Below, piece after piece: positions 1 to 11,429 of a stretch of DNA of 64,000 nucleotides. Source of the stretch: Panagrolaimus kolymaensis (lineage: Eukaryota > Nematoda > Chromadorea > Rhabditida > Panagrolaimidae). The notes under the pieces are model-generated. The model was given only the letters and a program-made list of their open reading frames with translations. It searched no databases and had not been told where the DNA came from. The stretch lies in NCBI GenBank assembly GCA_028622995.1, contig JAJQJQ010000022.1, forward strand, positions 930,001 to 994,000, given 5' to 3'. The first letter of the stretch is position 1; each line of letters starts with the position of its first letter. The position numbers were made by a program, and so were the translations under genes.

Positions 1-2287
1 TGAAAACAACATCGACACTTATTTCCTGGTTACAGCATTTCTCGGACCAAATTTAAAAGATGTCAAAAGAACATGTGGTAATAAGCTTGAACTATCAACT
101 GTGCTAAGAATTGGAATTCAAAGTTTACTTGGGATTAAAATGCTTCATGATTGTGGTTATGTTCATCGCCACTTACGGCCATCAAGTTTCATGCTTGGAC
201 CTGCTGATAATCCTGAGAGATGTCGAATTGTTTATTTAAATGATTTTCAAATTGCAAGGTAAATGGAAAGTGAATGATTGATTATGTAGCTTCTTGAATA
301 TCACCTACAAACTAATTTTATGTTTTTTAGGAAGTTCTTAAAACGTGCTAAAAACAATATTGGAATATATCGTGAAGAACGTGAACCTGGATCTGTTCGA
401 ATGCATGGTTATATTCGTTATGTTTCGGTTTGTGTACATAATGGAAATGAACATCGATGTCGTGATGATCTTTGGAGTTGGGTATACATTTTAGCTGAAC
501 TACTTGATAACCTTCCATGGCAGAATATTAAAGTTGATCCAACGAAAATCCATGCAATGAAAATGACAACGCCTGATTCCCGATTATTTTCCTTGGTAAA
601 AAGCAATGATATATTAGGTAACCACCGTTCATCATTATCTGTTGTTTATACTGTGCATATTTATTTTAGCCCAACTTCTAAATATCATAGAATACATTCG
701 AACCATTCATGCTGATTTAAAACCTGATTATGCTGGAATATATCGAAGGCTGAAGAATTCTATGAATTTTATTAACGCGAAGTTCTCTGATCCATATGAT
801 TGGGAAAAAGATGAACAACCTGTAAGTGTGATTCACATTTGTAACTTTCTTTTGTATGTCTAACTTTTAGGCCGATTGCTTTCTATCAGAAGTTGATTTA
901 CAAAGATACTTTGCTCATGAAGAATTACAAATTATTCGAAAGGGTGATAACACAGTTGAAATTGATCCAACAAATGTAATGTTAAAAAAAGGTAAGTGTA
1001 TTTGAAGGATTTACGACATTAAATAATTTGACATCTTCAGATGACTCCTCAACTCGTGTTATTCGAAAACAACGAAGAAAACTATGCAATACTGAAAGCC
1101 TTGAAATTCCATCCTTCATTGATATCGATATTACTCAACATTCTGCAACACAAGCTATTCCATCCAATACAAAAACAATTCGACGACCTGTTGCTGTTAT
1201 TCCTAAAGAAAAAGAAGGCTTAAATTTAAAATCATTGAAGAAAAAAGTTGTTATTAAAGATACTGAAGTTGGAAAAAGTACTGCAAAGAAAAATCCAAAT
1301 AAGAAAATACCGCCAAGAAAAAAGCCTCCATCTCCAGCAGTTGATAAACGAACTGTCGATGATAACAATAATATTCATGAAGGTTTAACGCCGTTTCATC
1401 CAAATCTTGCTAAAGGTTAGTTACTTTTTTACGGGTATAGTTTTTAAAATGTTGTAAAATGTTAAATATAAATTTATAAATGAGAAAGAAAAAAGGCTAA
1501 GTAATTTATATAAAAGCTTTATTTCAGATGAAAAACAACAACGACATGCAGCAGAAAAAGAGCAACAAGGTTTAATGGTTGTAGGAAAGTCTGTACCACA
1601 GCAGCTGGCACAAGCGCCACCGCAAACACCACATTCGCCAGTACCAGCCAACTCATCATCAAAACGAAGAAAACGAGAGAAAAAGGATGTTAAAAAAGAA
1701 GGAAGTAAAAAAGTAAGTTAAAAGCTCATCTTTCCTAACAGTGAGGAAAGGAGAGATTATCAATGTGTTGCATTAAGGATATTAATTTTTTTTTATATTT
1801 TTCAGAAAAAGAAAAACAAGAAAAAGAAGCATTTCAAAGATGATGATAGGACGGTTGATAAAACTGCAATAACAAAAGTATGCTAAAAAATCTCTTTTGA
1901 TATCTAATTTTTTTATTTTATAGGAAACTTCAAGTGATGACAGTAGCAGCGAAGTAAGTCGAGTTTCTTATTTTTCTTAGCTTCCAACTTTTTCTCCAAT
2001 TTATTTATGCATAATAAAATTGCCACTAAATGTTTCCACTCACTTTTTAAGTGTGTCGATGTAAATAAAATTAAAATCCAGCAACTAACTAAAAAAACTA
2101 ATTGCTTCCTTTTTTTCAGTCCGACGACAAGAATCATCCAACTCGCACTTATCGAGGAAAGAAAAAAGCATTAAAGCTTCGTGCAATCAAATCAGCTTTT
2201 CCTCCAAAAGAACAACGAAAGAAATCAGCACCAAAAGAAAATCGACCAATATCAAAAGACAAAACAAAAAGAGCAAAGAGAAAGTAA
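1..2287 (+). CDS. TTBK/CK1-family pseudokinase, 5' end outside window
   Basis: Nine visible exons: 1-258, 331-617, 670-821, 871-991, 1041-1415, 1528-1712, 1806-1877, 1924-1953 and 2120-2287. The first three encode the C-lobe of a casein-kinase-1/tau-tubulin-kinase-type domain, a family greatly expanded in nematodes. The family landmarks GYIRYVSV and CRDDLWSWVYILAELL are clear. The catalytic loop reads VHRHLRPSSF, so the HRD aspartate is His (codon 170-172). The Mg-binding DFG reads DFQ (codons 242-250). Both changes predict loss of phosphotransfer and a scaffolding or regulatory role. The downstream exons encode a long, very Lys/Arg-rich tail with runs such as KKKNKKKKHFK, probably disordered and possibly nuclear or nucleic-acid binding. 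The N-lobe lies left of the window, so the state of the ATP-binding lysine is unknown. An AATAAA sits at 2364. Family assignment is confident; the pseudokinase call rests on the two motifs seen. Confidence 0.85.
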
Positions 2288-3036
2288 ACGTTAATATAAA
2301 AGAAAAAGTGCTATGTCTTGGTTTTGTATGTATTTATTTTTTTGAAAGATGAATGATATATGTAATAAAGTATCTTTGAAATGATGAAATGTTTATGTAG
2401 GAAAAAAATGCCATTCGATATTGTTCACTTTTTTTTTTTGTTGAAGGATGGATTAGCGAATGATTAGTTTTGCTTTGGTGAAGGATTACTTTTGCAAGTT
2501 GATCAAAGTAAAAGAAGATTAGATTACAAGATTTTTTACTTTTTTTCTTCCTTGATGATTCGCTTAATCACTGAATACCGTAAACTTACGGTTGATGGCA
2601 CTCATACGTATTTTGTTATGCTTTCTAAACTTTGATGGCTACAAAATTGGGAAAAATTATTTTTAAGCCACTATGGTGAAACTTTCGGATAACTTTTTAC
2701 TTGTTTGTTTGTTACTCATTTTGTGAATGTTGCTCCAAATTAGTAAGTGTTTTCAAATAAAAGCTTTAAAAAAATTTAATGAAAATTACAAATACATAAC
2801 TTTGGTGTTAACAAATCTCAAAACTCAATATTTTGGGTTCTTGGATATTAAACATTTATGAAAATTAATTTCATGCACTCATAGTGGAAAGTTTAAAATT
2901 GGATTTTACCTCCAAAAAATAAATAAACAGGTGTTAGCACTTTTTTCCAGCTGCAAAAAAGTAGTTTTGTGGTGTCTTAAACTTTCTTCTTTGTTATTTG
3001 GGTAGTTTTTTTTAATGTTATTTAGCTCAACCATAA
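2288..3036. other. intergenic, AT-rich
   Basis: 3' UTR of the pseudokinase gene (AATAAA at 2364-2369), then AT-rich sequence up to the receptor start. No other feature seen. Confidence 0.6.
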
Positions 3037-4272
3037 ATGATGGAAGAAAGTCCAACACAATTTTTTGCGGAATGGAAAGATTTACAACTTCAAGAAATTT
3101 GGCATCCAAATTTACAATTTTATCTTCGAATATTTATGGATTTTATCTTCCTTACTTCAGTCATAATTTATTCGTTTACTTCTTTTATAGTTATTAAAAA
3201 ATCTACAACAAAAATGGGTAAATTTCGATATACGGTATTAGCTCAAATGACGTTTAACATTATTTATGAATTTGCAATATTTTATATTAATCCAATTATG
3301 CATTGGCCTCTTCCATTAATAAGTGCGAATAGTCATTTTCCAATAAATCGACAATGGTTTTTCGAATTAATTGGTTTTGTATTTTTTGTTGTTATTGGTG
3401 GAATTTTTGCTTTTATGTTATCTTTGACTTTTCGAGTGATGGCTGCATTTCCTTCTGGAACATCCTTGACATCTTCAAGGATTTCATATATTTGTTGTGG
3501 AATACTTTTTATATCAATTGTAGTAACTAGTGAAGGTATGTATGTACATATTTATGTTTCTGAAAAAAAAAACCATTTAATGTGATTTAGCTTGACGAGG
3601 TCAGGCACGCGCACTTAAAACTAAAAAGCATACTTTATTTTTTGATAAAGTTACAGCAAAATAATTTTTAGTTCCAATATATTTCATTCCACGTGACCCT
3701 AATGAATTGCAACAGCTCTTTGAAGCTGATCTTCCAATATTGACTCAACTTTACAAAATATTACCGGTGACAATTGGAATTCATCCGGCTTTATCGAATG
3801 GATGGTTAACTGTACTTTTATCATGTTTATGTGCATGGTTAATTTTTGATTCAATCTTACTTTTGGGATTAAATATAACTTTTATTTATCGATTAAAACG
3901 TTTAGCTAAAAGGGTTTCAAAAGATACTTTAGCTTTACATAAAATGTTGCATCGGTAAGTTCTTCACTTAGAATATTATAATTGAGAGAAACTAAAATTA
4001 ATTTTAGAGCACTTTTAATCCAATTATTTGGTGCTATTTTATTTGCTGTTGTTCCCGTTGCACTTTTATTTATAACATTTTTGCTTCAACTTCGATATGG
4101 AAGTTGGATATCAAATTTTGCTTTTCCCCTTTCTTCGTTTCATGTTATATTTGATTCATGCTGTTTATTATATTTTGTAAAACCATATCGAAAATTTATA
4201 AGCAAAAGAATTTTCAAAACTACCGTAGTTGTTCACACAACGCATTTTCATTCGATTCATAGTCATTATTGA
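3037..4272 (+). CDS. Srh/Str-superfamily 7TM chemoreceptor
   Basis: Three exons (3037-3535, 3672-3954, 4008-4272) join in frame to 348 aa. Seven hydrophobic segments are visible. Family signs are a KKSTTKMGKFRYTVL stretch after TM1, a KMLHRALLIQLFG junction before TM6, and a final SSFHVIFDSCC...VKPYRKF segment, the usual Srh/Str end where a PYR motif follows TM7. These receptors act as putative chemosensory GPCRs in the cilia of amphid neurons. The start has two adjacent ATGs (3037 and 3040). The gene at 53025-54251 on the minus strand has the same three-exon structure, with introns at matching places, and a similar WKDL..LEEI.HP N-terminus, so the two are paralogues about 50 kb apart. No lesion seen. 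Assignment to Srh rather than Str or Sri is tentative. Confidence 0.85.
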
Positions 4273-4737
4273 ATATAATGAATGTGTCGCAGTTATTAAT
4301 GTGTTTTTTCTTTATATCAAAATATACTAGCAAGATGATGATAGCCGTTAAAATAATAATGGTGAGGTTTGAAACTGAAAACAACTAACACACAAAAATT
4401 TGTTTTAAAAATTGCAGACGATTGATTGACTGTTTTTGGCATTTTGCAACCTAACGTGTTAGGGCCTAACGTGATAGGTCAAATTGGTTTGTTTTTGCCT
4501 AAAATTTTTATTATTACTAACTTTTTTTTTGGTTCTTTCAAGTTTTTTTACTCCTGCAATTGTTGCTCTTTTTTTCTTACTAGTTTTCTTATGTTGCATT
4601 TGACTGTGATAAACTAATGAATGATTTGCATAGGTTGTTTGTTACAAAATCAGCGTGTTTGTTGTTGTTTGCTATTTCGCTTTCATTTTTCGTTGATTTA
4701 ACTCTCATTTTCTTATTTTCAGAATCGCTTGTGAACC
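4273..4737. other. intergenic
   Basis: 3' flank of the receptor and 5' region of the coiled-coil gene. A short imperfect direct/inverted pair (CCTAACGTGTTAGG then CCTAACGTGATAGG) lies near 4450-4480. A TTTTCAG just before the next ATG (4738) could be a spliced-leader acceptor. Confidence 0.5.
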
Positions 4738-6066
4738 ATGGAAAACTTTTTTCAAGGCGTTCAATCATCAACGCCAACAAATGATAATGAAAACATTACG
4801 TCAATTTCTCGTGCAATTTTCGATGGTGTTAATGCTTCATGGAAGAAAGAATATGATAAGAGCGTCAAAGAGGTTAGTTAATCTTTACATCTTTGACACA
4901 TTTCAATGTAATATGTATTATCATTTTAGATGGCAATCATGGAACTCAAGTATCGAGAAGCTTTAAACCGAACACATCAGCTTGAAGATGAAAACGTTCA
5001 ATTGAAGGTTAAGAATTCTCAACTTCAGAATACAATCAAGCAATTAAAAGAAGTGAATTCTCAACGTAAAGATAAAAAACCTCAACGAAGTGAAGATAGC
5101 TATAAGCTACTTAACCTTCTTAATGGCAACAATCAAATGAAAGAAGCTGTTGACAAACAAAAAGTTGATAATGAAATGTTGGAAACACTTGAACCTCTCG
5201 TTTTGAATAGGCTTTTTAAGCTCAAAAAGGGACCATTTTGGATGGGATTCTCAAGTTACATGAAAGGTGAAAAACCTACAATGCTCAAATTGGTTAATCC
5301 TGACAACATGCTCATCAATGATGTTCCCGTTGATCCTGATAAGAAGCTTATTCTCAATGGCATTATTTCTTTATATGATTCCGATCCATTCAAATGTAAT
5401 GCTGGCTTTTATAGCAGTAATAAGCATATCATTTCTGCTTTGCTTGAAAAAGTTGAATTGTGTTCTCTTACTGGATTATTCTTAAGTCAACAAATTCTAT
5501 CGTTAAACGAATATGAAAAGCTCGTTTCATCTGAAATGGTTAAGAATTTATGCTTTAATGATGTTACAATTTTGGATGAGAACGATACTGTTATTTTGCT
5601 AGAAGATATTATCGAAGAATTACCAAATCTTGAAAAGCTTCGATAGTAAGTTATTTTTTCTCAATCGCTTTTATTCCTTATAATGGATGTTTTTTAGTGA
5701 CGTTGTTGGCGATCGTCTATCTCTAATTGATTCAGAAAACTTTAGTGTTACAAATGAAACATTCAAGAAGCTTGCCTATGACCTTCCGCCTTTCGTCAAT
5801 CTCAAAGTTTTTGAATTAAATAATGTTTTTCTAAAACATTTTGAATATGATGCTTTTGTTGAATTTATTAAGGTTTGTTGTAACTTTTATTTCTTTTCTT
5901 TTTCTTTCTTTTTCACATGCTTGCTTTTTTTTAGAATCATCCGAATGCTCATATTTCAATTTCATTTTGTTGCACTTCCGTTGATGAGAAAGATCAAATT
6001 AAAGCTATCTTGAAAAATCTGCTTCAATCTTGTCCAACTCCTCATAAGCTTGAAATCAAATCTTAA
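4738..6066 (+). CDS. coiled-coil orphan with F-box-associated-like C-terminus
   Basis: Exons 4738-4872, 4930-5645, 5698-5872 and 5935-6066 join to 385 aa in frame. Residues about 45-115 form a heptad-rich coiled coil (ALNRTHQLEDENVQLKVKN). The C-terminal part carries alternating leucine-rich strands, with LEDIIEELPNLEKLRYDVV near residue 275. That pattern resembles the degenerate LRR-like region that follows F-boxes in nematode FTH/F-box-associated families. No F-box is seen at the N-terminus. The start ATG lies 15 bp after a TTTTCAG, a possible trans-splice site. AATAAA follows at 6123. No known function is recognised. Taking it for an adaptor or ubiquitin-ligase relative is inference only. 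Confidence 0.75.
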
Positions 6067-6454
6067 TTGTTTTTTGGTCAAATTCTTCTTTATCATTCTT
6101 GTTTGTTACCTTTTACTTTGTTAATAAAATGAATGTTTTTGTGTTTTTTGTTTTATTTTTATGTCTTTTTAAAAGCAACTTTACATAGCTTTAGAGATGA
6201 AAATTTTTGGAAAGCTTTATTGTTTGAATGAAACAGTGATACTATAGTTTATAAAATAGACAAATATGATTATTGCTTATATTTTGGTTAATGAAAGCTA
6301 TAGAATGTTCTCAGTGGACATTAGAGAAACTAAAGAAATGAATATACGTTTATGAGCAATGAAATGAATTTTTAACCTTCCAAAGAGTTGTTCTCACGAA
6401 TGGTTGTTAATAAAAGTTTTCTTAAAACTTTGACAAGCTTGATGACTTTTTTAC
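6067..6454. other. convergent 3' flanks
   Basis: Shared 3' flank of two converging genes, with AATAAA at 6123-6128. Nothing else seen. Confidence 0.5.
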
Positions 6455-7770
6455 TCAGCGTCTATGATGTTTCAAGCAAAAGGTATTTTTCAATAATTCT
6501 GGTAATGGACGTTTGACTTTCTTTTGCCATTTGGCTTCATTCCCAAATGCGATATCAAGTGGAGGAGGTTGAGTTAAATCTTCTTCTGAACTTGGTGATG
6601 GTGATTCAATAAAAACCCAATCATCCATTTGGGCTAAATCAATCAATGGGTTTGAATGATTTGGAAAGGATTTCATTAAATCTTCCAAAGTTTCAACGAT
6701 TTCTTCAAAATTTGGCCGTTCGTTTGGTTCTGCATCCCAACAACGTTCAATCAAATCATGCAAAGGTGGTGGAAATTGTTTGAATGTTTCTGGACGCTTG
6801 TTTTTCATTGCTGTTTGCCAAAGGATTTCATATCCATTTGATGCATCCCGATCATGAGGACAATCACGGGTTAACATTTCCCAGAAGCTTATACCTATAA
6901 ATGATTTCATGGTCATTTTTACTACCAAAAAAAGAATGGTGGGGTTAATTTGCAAATGATTTTTTTAGTTTACAAATTTTTATGGTCGATGCTTACCAAA
7001 GCTATAGGTGTCACATTTACCATCGTATTTTTTACCCATGAATACTTGTGGTGCCATATAAGCTGCAGAGCCGCGATTATTGGTCATTGTGGTTTTTAAA
7101 TGTGCTGCAATTCCAAAGTCGCAAAGTTTCAATCCAATAAAATTAGCAGTGAGTAACATGCTAAAAAAAGTATTTTTTTCTTTAACTTTTGCTTTTACAT
7201 TTTTTTTGATATTACGATTACTTACTTTGCGGGTTTAAGATCACGATGTAAAAGGTCAAGTGCATGTAAATATTTTAAAGCTGATGCACATTATAAAGCC
7301 CAATGAATAGCATGATCAGTATAATATTCAATGTTTCGACGCTTATGAAGCACTAAATCGAATGTTAAATTTAAAAAATAAATAAATGAGTAAAACTAAC
7401 ATCGTTGAAGAGATCCACCCGGCATCAATTCTAATAACAAACCGACTTCAGTATCAGATTTATAAACTCCATAAAGTTTTATAATATTTTCATGATCAAT
7501 TTTTTGCATAAATTGAGCTTCATTATGAACAGCTTGGATAAGTTTATGTAAAATTTCATCTTCAGTAAGGACATCATCTTTATGGGTAACTACTTCACGG
7601 GAAAGCTTTTTAAAAGCAATTTTAATATTTTTAAGATTCTTAAACTCAATCTCCATGACAGTACCAAACGATCCACTTCCAAGAATTATAGCTGGCGACG
7701 GAAATTTAACATCTTTTTTACCAAATATTTTATAATCTTTTAACGCCAAATTTTTAGGCGGAAGAGTCAT
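6455..7770 (-). pseudogene. TAK1/MAP3K7-like kinase with in-frame stop
   Basis: Four exons (7401-7770, 7226-7352, 6997-7160, 6455-6894) join to 367 codons. Order of motifs: glycine loop GSGSFGTV, lysine in AFKKL, alpha-C Glu in HNEAQFM, HRDLKPAN, CDFGIA, then activation segment TMTNNRGSAAYMAPQ. The activation segment, CDTYSFGISFWEML and the end LMKSFPNHSNPL match TAK1/mom-4 rather than other TKL kinases. TAK1 phosphorylates MAP2Ks in stress, innate and Wnt signalling. Two oddities. A TAA (plus-strand 7291-7293) falls in helix E where the family has Gln (HWAL-stop-CASALKYLH). The APE glutamate is Gln (APQ). All splice sites around the stop are intact and frame continues after it. It is either a recent nonsense lesion, a strain allele or a base-call error (CAA to TAA). 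Only about 65 aa follow the kinase domain, so the TAB-binding tail is short or absent. Confidence 0.8.
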
Positions 7771-8825
7771 GGTTTGAGGTTATTGAATTTCCTAAAAATT
7801 TAAGCAATAATTAAAATGTAAAAATATGAATGGAGAAAAAGCGAGCGCTCTGATTAAATATGGCTGATTTTTGAAGCTAACAAAAATGAAAAGTGGAGAT
7901 CATCGGAAGAAGTGAAAACATGGAGAAGAAAAAGAAAAACAACAGTGTTTTTTAATGGCAAATATGACGAATATTGCAGTGCGGAAGAATTTACACATGT
8001 GTTGATTTGGATCTCTATTTTTGTTGGTAACTTTTTTGACTACTAAAACAAAACAAATGAAAACCACATTACTTTTTTTTTTGCTTTTTGGAATTGAAAC
8101 AAGAAAATGACGCATTGTTTATTGCTTCTAGCGCATTTTGATTTTTAAACAGGCATTGAATGGATTCTTCATATTTTTTTTGCAAAATACAAAACACAAA
8201 AGTGACGATGACGACATTTTTGAATTTACTGTTTTTTTTATTGGTTGAAACAGTGCATGTTAACTTTTTGTTGCGCTTAAAACTGCCGATTAAAAAAATT
8301 ACATGTAAATCTGTTATTTTTTCCTACCAAAAATTGCTATTACGTAGTAACAATAATAAATAAAGGAAGATGTACATGGCAAATAACAAATATTTAGCTT
8401 ATGTTGTTACCGCCTGAAGCAACAAATATTTGAAGTTAAAATTAGACCATTTACCAAAAAAAAAGAGTAGGCTGATTGAGAAACTTAAAGTTGATAAGTA
8501 TATGCTGATTGAGCACCATCACAAAATTCTGAAGGCGCTCCTACTGTGCTAATTATTATTGTTCCATTTGGTTTTAAACTTTCTTTTTTACCCTTTTTAC
8601 TATTCATTCCTTGTTTATTTCAAAAATGCTCTCAATACAATTTTAATCAAGATTATTTTTTTTGTTTTACTAAAAGCAAAACATTCCAAAAATTATTTTG
8701 TACAGCTCTTAGTTGCTGTTTTGATTAAATTAATCAAAACAACTTAAGCTCCTTCGCCACGTCAAGGCGGCTGTACTTTGAAGGAGAAAAGGGTTTTCAC
8801 CCCCACCAGTTAACAGGTGTTTCCG
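7771..8825. other. intergenic before minisatellite
   Basis: AT-rich. Short open frames here have no codon bias or splice context. From about 8740 the composition becomes less AT-rich (CTCCTTCGCCACGTCAAGG) as the repeat array begins. Confidence 0.5.
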
Positions 8826-9431
8826 AGAAATCTCCGAAGAGATATAAGTGAAGAAGGCCGACGCAAAAGCGAAGGATATCTCCGAAGAGATATAAGTGAA
8901 GAAGGCCGACGCAAAAGCGAAGGATATCTCCGAAGAGATATAAGTGAAGAAGGCCGACGCAAAAGCGAAGGATATCTCCGAAGAGATATAAGTGAAGAAG
9001 GCCGACGCAAAAGCGAAGGATATCTCCGAAGAGATATAAGTGAAGAAGGCCGACGCAAAGCGAAGGATATCTCCGAAGAGATATAAGTGAAGAAGGCCGA
9101 CGCAAAGCGAAGGATATCTCCGAAGAGATATAAGTGAAGAAGGCCGACGCAAAAGCGAAGGATATCTCCGAAGAGATATAAGTGAAGAAGGCCGACGCAA
9201 AAGCGAAGGATATCTCCGAAGAGATATAAGTGAAGAAGGCCGACGCAAAAGCGAAGGATATCTCCGAAGAGATATAAGTGAAGAAGGCCGACGCAAAAGC
9301 GAAGGATATCTCCGAAGAGATATAAGTGAAGAAGGCCGACGCAAAAGCGAAGGATATCTCCGAAGAGATATAAGTGAAGAAGGCCGACGCAAAGCGAAGG
9401 ATATCTCCGAAGAGATATAAGTGAAGAAGGC
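8826..9431. repeat. 48-bp tandem minisatellite, 12 full units
   Basis: Full units begin at 8850, 8898, 8946, 8994, 9042, 9089, 9136, 9184, 9232, 9280, 9328 and 9376, with partial copies at both ends. Nine are 48 bp and three are 47 bp, lacking one A in the CGCAAAAGCG tract. The units are otherwise identical. Each contains the perfect inverted repeat TATCTC-CGAA-GAGATA, so a single strand would fold into 12 or 13 regular hairpins. Because 48 is a multiple of three, several frames stay open on both strands. The 47-bp units swap those frames, and there is no start, codon bias or splice context, so I do not call it coding. Confidence 0.95.
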
Positions 9432-9742
9432 TGACACAAAATGAACCGAAGATTAACCAAAAAATTTATCCGGTTGCTTGGGCTTAAGTGAAAACCAAAA
9501 AAGAACGCTTAAAGATTCGCTTTTTGCTGCCAGAGAGAGAAAGAAAAACCTTTACGCGCACCGTTTTGGCTTGAATTACAAAAAAAAATATAAATATTCT
9601 AACATAAATTTAGCTTTGACAAAAAACAAAGGCAAACTTTAATTTGGCTGAAATAGCTAGGTAGCTTATAAAGTGGAAAAAGAAGGTGGTAATAATTTAT
9701 TTTTACTTTATTATCAATTTTTATTACTCAACTAGAGGTTAA

Positions 9743-9759
9743 GCGGGCCTTCGGCCCGC
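9743..9759. repeat. GC-rich perfect stem-loop
   Basis: GCGGGCC TTC GGCCCGC is a 7-bp all-GC stem with a 3-nt loop inside very AT-rich DNA. It lies between the minisatellite and the palindrome. Its role is unknown; it may be the scar or end of another element. Confidence 0.7.
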
Positions 9760-9790
9760 CAGCAAATGTTTCTTTTTCGAAATATTTTTA

Positions 9791-9968
9791 TTAAAGGGAC
9801 ACCGCAACTTGATGCCTTTTTCAAATTTTAGAAAGCGCGCCATTACACGCAAGCGTAAAGATAAATACTGTATTTTACGTGTAATGACAGTATTTATCTT
9901 TACGCTTGCGTGTAATGGCGCGCTTTCTAAAATTTGAAAAAGGGCATCAAGTTGCGGTGTTCCTTTAA
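9791..9968. mobile_element. 178-bp foldback palindrome flanked by TTAA
   Basis: Two arms of about 80 bp are nearly perfect reverse complements. The left arm starts TTAA-AGGGACACCGCAACTT and the right ends AAGTTGCGGTGTTCCT-TTAA. They enclose a 15-nt centre (9872-9886). One substitution is seen near the outer end. TTAA at both borders fits a TTAA-targeting (piggyBac-like) or hitchhiking non-autonomous element. There is no coding capacity. The centre CGTGTAATG is complementary to CATTACACG in the left arm, so alternative folds exist. Confidence 0.8.
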
Positions 9969-10331
9969 TTAAAGTTTACAACGCGCAGTTCTTAGTAAAA
10001 TAAGATACTAATACATGCTACTATATCATGGACATTTCTGTGCATTTTACTCTACAAAAGTCCTTAAAACTCATCCTAAAATATCCCAAACCATTTCAAT
10101 AGCATTCTCATCAATTTTATTTTATTAAATTAGATCCTTCCCGAGATAATAACTCCATGGATCATTTTCCTGATATTAGCTCCTTAATGCTTCCTTAAAA
10201 TAAAACCCCGACTTATCATTATTTCATTTCTATGAAATGAGAATGCAAAACCATTTTTTGCTTTTTCATTCTTTTTTTCCTTTCTTTTTGCTTGATAGAA
10301 AATTTGCATAGAAGCGACGCACAAACAGACA
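9969..10331. other. intergenic
   Basis: AT-rich flank between the palindrome and the small membrane-protein gene. No feature recognised. Confidence 0.5.
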
Positions 10332-10703
10332 ATGAAAATTGTTAAGAAGGATTTTGAAATAATTACTTTTTATTTATTCATTATTTTAGCAGAACATTTT
10401 TTGTTGATAGCTGAAAATTCAGCAAATGAAAATGCTCGACCTTATTTGAGTTCCTTCACTCTAATATTTTTTCCAACATATTTTTGTTTTACCTTATCTG
10501 CCTTTGCAGTTTATTACATACAAAATACATTTCAAACTTTACCTAAAAATGTTGAAACTGCGTTTGGTTTAAATTTGCTTGTATTATTTCAATCTTCATA
10601 TCCAACAACCATGCTTTTTACCATGACGGCTTGCTTCACTTTGTCTTGCATCTATTATGGAAACATTATTTCAAAATGGTTATTATCGCTTTCGAAGGAT
10701 TGA
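10332..10703 (+). CDS. small multi-pass membrane protein, unknown
   Basis: Single exon, 123 aa. Four hydrophobic stretches are visible at about residues 8-27, 40-63, 78-93 and 95-115, joined by short polar loops. The first, after MKIVKKDFE, may be a signal anchor. The end KWLLSLSKD is polar. Codon use and length look gene-like, and the start is the first ATG after a long non-coding flank. No family is recognised. It is too short for a 7TM receptor, and its flanks show no receptor exons. Confidence 0.55.
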   Translation: MKIVKKDFEIITFYLFIILAEHFLLIAENSANENARPYLSSFTLIFFPTYFCFTLSAFAVYYIQNTFQTLPKNVETAFGLNLLVLFQSSYPTTMLFTMTACFTLSCIYYGNIISKWLLSLSKD

Positions 10704-11429
10704 TGCGGCGGAAATTATTAATTAATAAACTAAACTTTTATTAGTACTTTTTTTCTTTTCATAATAAACCATAATTTTTTATTAACATAATTTACAAATT
10801 AAATGCAAATAAAGTTTTTTTGGTCGATCGACAAAATTCTGCAAAATTACTTTCGGTGTCTTTTTTATTTTACAAAAAGAATAACGGCAACCAGCCACTT
10901 TCTTTTTCAGCATGGTTTATTTGCTTTTCTGTGATTCTCTTTTTGAAAAGAGTGCAAGCAAAAAAAAAGTCCAAACGTATCTTTTCTTTCATTGATTTGC
11001 AAAAGAAATAAGAGAACTTTGGTTTTTATCTTCGGTTTAATTACCCATTAATTTGAGGTAATCATTAAATTCCAGCCCTTTTTTACAAAAGTGGCAAGGA
11101 AAAAATTTAAATAAATTTTGGAATGTTTTGCTTTTTCGAAAGCGAAACAAATATTAAAAATATTGAAATTATTTTCATTGATCGAACGAAGCCATATTTT
11201 TGAAACTTTCGAATTATTTCAAAACAAAAAATACTGTATTTGAAACCATCATGCAAATTAACTCGCGTTTTTTTGGCGCAATGTTATTGAACACAATTTT
11301 ATAAAGCATTTGGAAAAGTTCTTTCTTTTCCTTTATTTTCTGTTTCAAAACTTCCGTGTTGCATTCGCGTAACGTTTGTACAAAATATTTTTATTTACAA
11401 ATGTTGTCAATTTTTAGCTTCTCATACTA
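10704..11429. other. intergenic
   Basis: AT-rich. CAATTTTTAG ends 12 bp before the next ATG and is a plausible spliced-leader acceptor. The 63-aa open frame at 10820-11011 shows no coding character. Confidence 0.5.

Noticed and set aside
3585..3625. tRNA-like GC patch in the intron of the Srh gene
   Set aside because: Too short and cannot form a cloverleaf.
8730..9460. Long ORFs across the minisatellite on both strands (up to 235 codons)
   Set aside because: They follow from a 48-bp unit, swap frame at each 47-bp unit, and have no splice, start or codon support.
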